NCBI RefSeq assembly: GCF_019891175.1
Contig: NZ_CP072600.1
Coordinates: 434,001-498,000 of the forward strand
DNA length: 64,000 nt
Source of the DNA: Leptothermofonsia sichuanensis E412
GTDB lineage: Bacteria; Cyanobacteriota; Cyanobacteriia; Leptolyngbyales; Leptolyngbyaceae
Reading direction: 5' to 3'
Shown: positions 62,555-64,000 of the stretch, piece by piece
Position numbering within the stretch: position 1 is the first letter of the stretch
Layout of the letters: every line of letters starts with the position of its first letter
Notes under the pieces: model-generated
What the model was told of the DNA's origin: nothing
Databases searched by the model: none
What the model saw: the letters and a program-made list of their open reading frames with translations, nothing else
Translations under genes and position numbers: made by a program

Positions 62555-63211
62555 ATGGTGTTATTCGGATTTGGTAAAAAGCTCACTTTGCCTGCGCCTG
62601 AGGAGGCACTTCCCGGTCGAGCAGAGCCGCTGCCTGTGCCTGATCGCCACTTTGTCAATGGCAACCCCCTCACCCCCCCCTTTCCAGACGGCATGGAAAA
62701 AGCACTTTTTGGTCTGGGGTGCTTCTGGGGTGCCGAACGTAAGTTTTGGCAGCAGGACGGGGTATTTACAACTGCCGTTGGTTACGCGGCTGGAATAACT
62801 CCTAACCCCACCTATCAGGAAGTTTGCACTGGCATGACAGGTCACAACGAAGTCGTCCTTGTGGTCTATGATTCACAGGTCATCAGCTATGAAGCTCTGC
62901 TAAAAGTCTTTTGGGAGAGTCATAACCCTACTCAGGGAATGCGCCAGGGGAATGACGTGGGTACTCAATACCGTTCTGGAATTTACGTCTACTCTGATAG
63001 GCAACGAATGCTGGCAGAAGCCTCCCGGAACGCCTACCAGGAAGCGCTTACAAAGGCAGGCTATGGCAAGATTACAACTGAAATTCTGGATGCCCCTGAA
63101 TTTTACTACGCTGAGGCTTATCACCAGCAATACCTGGCTAAGAACCCGAATGGTTACTGCGGGTTGGGTGGAACTAATGTCTCCTGCCCGGTAGGGGTTG
63201 CAGGAGCGTAG
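62555..63211 (+). CDS. msrA: Peptide methionine sulfoxide reductase MsrA
   Basis: Reduces methionine-S-sulfoxide in proteins. 218 residues from ATG 62555 (AGAGGCAG upstream); ATG 62516 would add 13 residues. Active-site Cys C56 in GLGCFWGAE. Also [44 protein letters not shown], and the C-terminal resolving Cys region [14 protein letters not shown]. An N-terminal extension of about 45 residues relative to minimal MsrA is common in cyanobacteria. Confidence 0.95.
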   Translation: MVLFGFGKKLTLPAPEEALPGRAEPLPVPDRHFVNGNPLTPPFPDGMEKALFGLGCFWGAERKFWQQDGVFTTAVGYAAGITPNPTYQEVCTGMTGHNEVVLVVYDSQVISYEALLKVFWESHNPTQGMRQGNDVGTQYRSGIYVYSDRQRMLAEASRNAYQEALTKAGYGKITTEILDAPEFYYAEAYHQQYLAKNPNGYCGLGGTNVSCPVGVAGA

Positions 63212-63263
63212 ACACCTGGTTGCCAGACTTTTCAGTTGCCTGTTGTCGTATCCATCGAAAGGG

Positions 63264-63341
63264 CGTTGCTGATTTCAGGTATGCATTGAGCGTTGTATGA
63301 ATTGAAACTTCGTTCCAATCCATACGGCTATTCAGCACCAC
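63264..63341. repeat. 75-bp palindromic repeat (family P), copy 11
   Basis: GTTGCTGATTTCAGGTATGC to CATACGGCTATTCAGCACCA, nearly identical to copy 4 (24194). Confidence 0.9.
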
Positions 63342-63659
63342 CATCGAAAGTCCACGCTCCAGATTAGCGGTCTCTCCTTTCCCCCCTTACGCCATGGGCA
63401 ACCTGGAAACCAGCATCCCCGGTGTCTCGTGGGCTTCAATCCAATAGACTGGCTAACCTCCCCAGATACCGGAGATCTGAAGGTTGTCCCACTTCGCGTC
63501 ATATCAGAACCCTATAGAAAACTTAAGATTAGCCTATCCCTCCGCTGGATATGGCTAGAATTGAAACGGTTAAATGCCTGAAGGCAAAGTAATCCAGGCT
63601 ACACCCTGACTTCGTATAGGACTGGTGATTAACGAGTGTGAAATTGGGAGGAAACAACC
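63342..63659. promoter_or_regulatory. Upstream region of the 46-residue protein gene
   Basis: About 320 bp with no coding signal. GGGAGGAAACAACC just before 63660 is a good ribosome site. Promoter boxes not identified with confidence. Confidence 0.4.
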
Positions 63660-63800
63660 GTGTCAGACTTGAATCGGGGAATCATGAAATTTGATGGGGC
63701 AGATAGCCCCAAGGCGATCGCAGTTTCCGCTATTTTGATTCTGGGCAGTATTGCCATCCTGATTCTGTGGGCGCTTACTTCTGCCTATGCGATCGGTTAA
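63660..63800 (+). CDS. 46-residue single-helix membrane protein
   Basis: GTG 63660 follows GGGAGGAAAC. The product has a polar start (SDLNRGIMKFDGADSPKAI) and one hydrophobic helix (ISAILILGSIAILILWAL-type, here AVSAILILGSIAILILWALT), ending SAYAIG. It has its own hairpin terminator. Size and shape resemble small thylakoid-complex subunits, but I cannot assign it to a named photosystem or cytochrome subunit. Confidence 0.75.
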   Translation: MSDLNRGIMKFDGADSPKAIAVSAILILGSIAILILWALTSAYAIG

Positions 63801-63851
63801 TTTCGGGAGAATTGGGTGACACAGCGCTGGCGTTTGTCATCCCAAAAAGCG

Positions 63852-63885
63852 AGACCCCGGAGGTTTCCAAAAACCTCCGGGGTCT
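63852..63885 (+). terminator. Rho-independent terminator after the 46-residue protein gene
   Basis: AGACCCCGGAGGTTT and AAACCTCCGGGGTCT form a perfect 15-bp stem with a 4-base loop, 51 bp after the stop. On the minus strand it could also serve the partial gene at the window end. Confidence 0.85.
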
Positions 63886-63949
63886 GAAGTTTATCCTGGC
63901 ACCCCGTGAATTGAAGCTCGAATGGGAATCTTAAGGGAGTTGTCGCAGA

Positions 63950-64000
63950 TCAACCCTCTCGATGCCACGTCAGGACCTCACGTTCCAGCCGGAGCATTTC
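63950..64000 (-). CDS. Possible C-terminal end of a minus-strand gene (window edge)
   Basis: Reading from base 64000 on the minus strand gives EMLRLEREVLTWHREG and a TGA at 63950-63952. Only 16 codons are visible, and the hairpin at 63852-63885 follows at a distance usual for a terminator. The protein cannot be identified. Confidence 0.35.
   Translation of the reverse strand, partial: EMLRLEREVLTWHREG

Overview
The window is cyanobacterial chromosome, most likely from a filamentous (Leptolyngbya-like) organism. The GCGATCGC/GGCGATCGCC octamer (HIP1) recurs throughout. Gene content also fits: ferredoxin-type sulfite reductase, squalene-hopene cyclase, a SpkB-like kinase with pentapeptide repeats, DUF928 and DUF29 proteins, and short one-helix membrane proteins. 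No rRNA or CRISPR array is present. Two tRNAs are clear: Asn(GUU) on the minus strand near 53.4 kb and Asp(GUC) on the plus strand near 59.6 kb.

Region 1 (1-14.5 kb) is an accessory island. A DUF29 gene is broken by two insertions, an IS66 element with an 8-bp target duplication and an IS630-type element with TA duplication; removing both restores one reading frame. Next is a type III-like restriction-modification locus: mod, cut by another IS630-type element and restorable in frame; a REP-repeat array; a REP-associated tyrosine transposase (RAYT); DUF2283; an MNT nucleotidyltransferase; a HEPN partner; and a 1197-residue Res that itself ends in a HEPN-type R-x5-H motif. A PIN-domain remnant, IS630-related MITEs and a second IS630 copy follow. 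Palindromic repeats sit in frame inside mod, the RAYT gene and res.

Region 2 (14-41 kb) is mostly ordinary metabolic chromosome. It holds a BON protein, a sugar-type ABC ATPase, a 35-residue membrane peptide, a cysteine-lyase-like PLP enzyme, a LuxR regulator, a decayed AAA-ATPase gene, a two-gene molybdenum hydroxylase (FAD subunit plus fused 2Fe-2S/Mo subunit), sulfite reductase with a ribbon-helix-helix-like tail, rsmE, a TPR protein, a stand-alone receiver, DUF928 divergent from a TpsB transporter, folP, a CPA1 antiporter, argD, an M20 amidohydrolase and an outer-membrane barrel protein.

Region 3 (41-64 kb) contains a third IS630-type element, rpsD with terminator, an AurF-like diiron protein, gpmI, secG, a matrixin-like protease abutting a SpkB-like kinase, a second class V aminotransferase, tRNA-Asn, a DCC thiol protein, a two-RCK channel-like protein, dprA, several tiny ORFs, tRNA-Asp, shc, msrA and a 46-residue one-helix protein.

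Spacers are crowded with repeat families: an approximately 75-bp palindrome (11 copies seen), an approximately 92-bp TATAGC-ended MITE (5 copies), an ACCACAGAGACAC palindrome (5 copies), and two small MITEs sharing termini with the IS630 element. One palindrome copy supplies the C-terminus and stop codon of the molybdenum hydroxylase. The most interesting locus is the mod-RAYT-DUF2283-MNT-HEPN-res(HEPN) cluster, where the methyltransferase is disrupted while the nuclease and toxin-like genes remain open.
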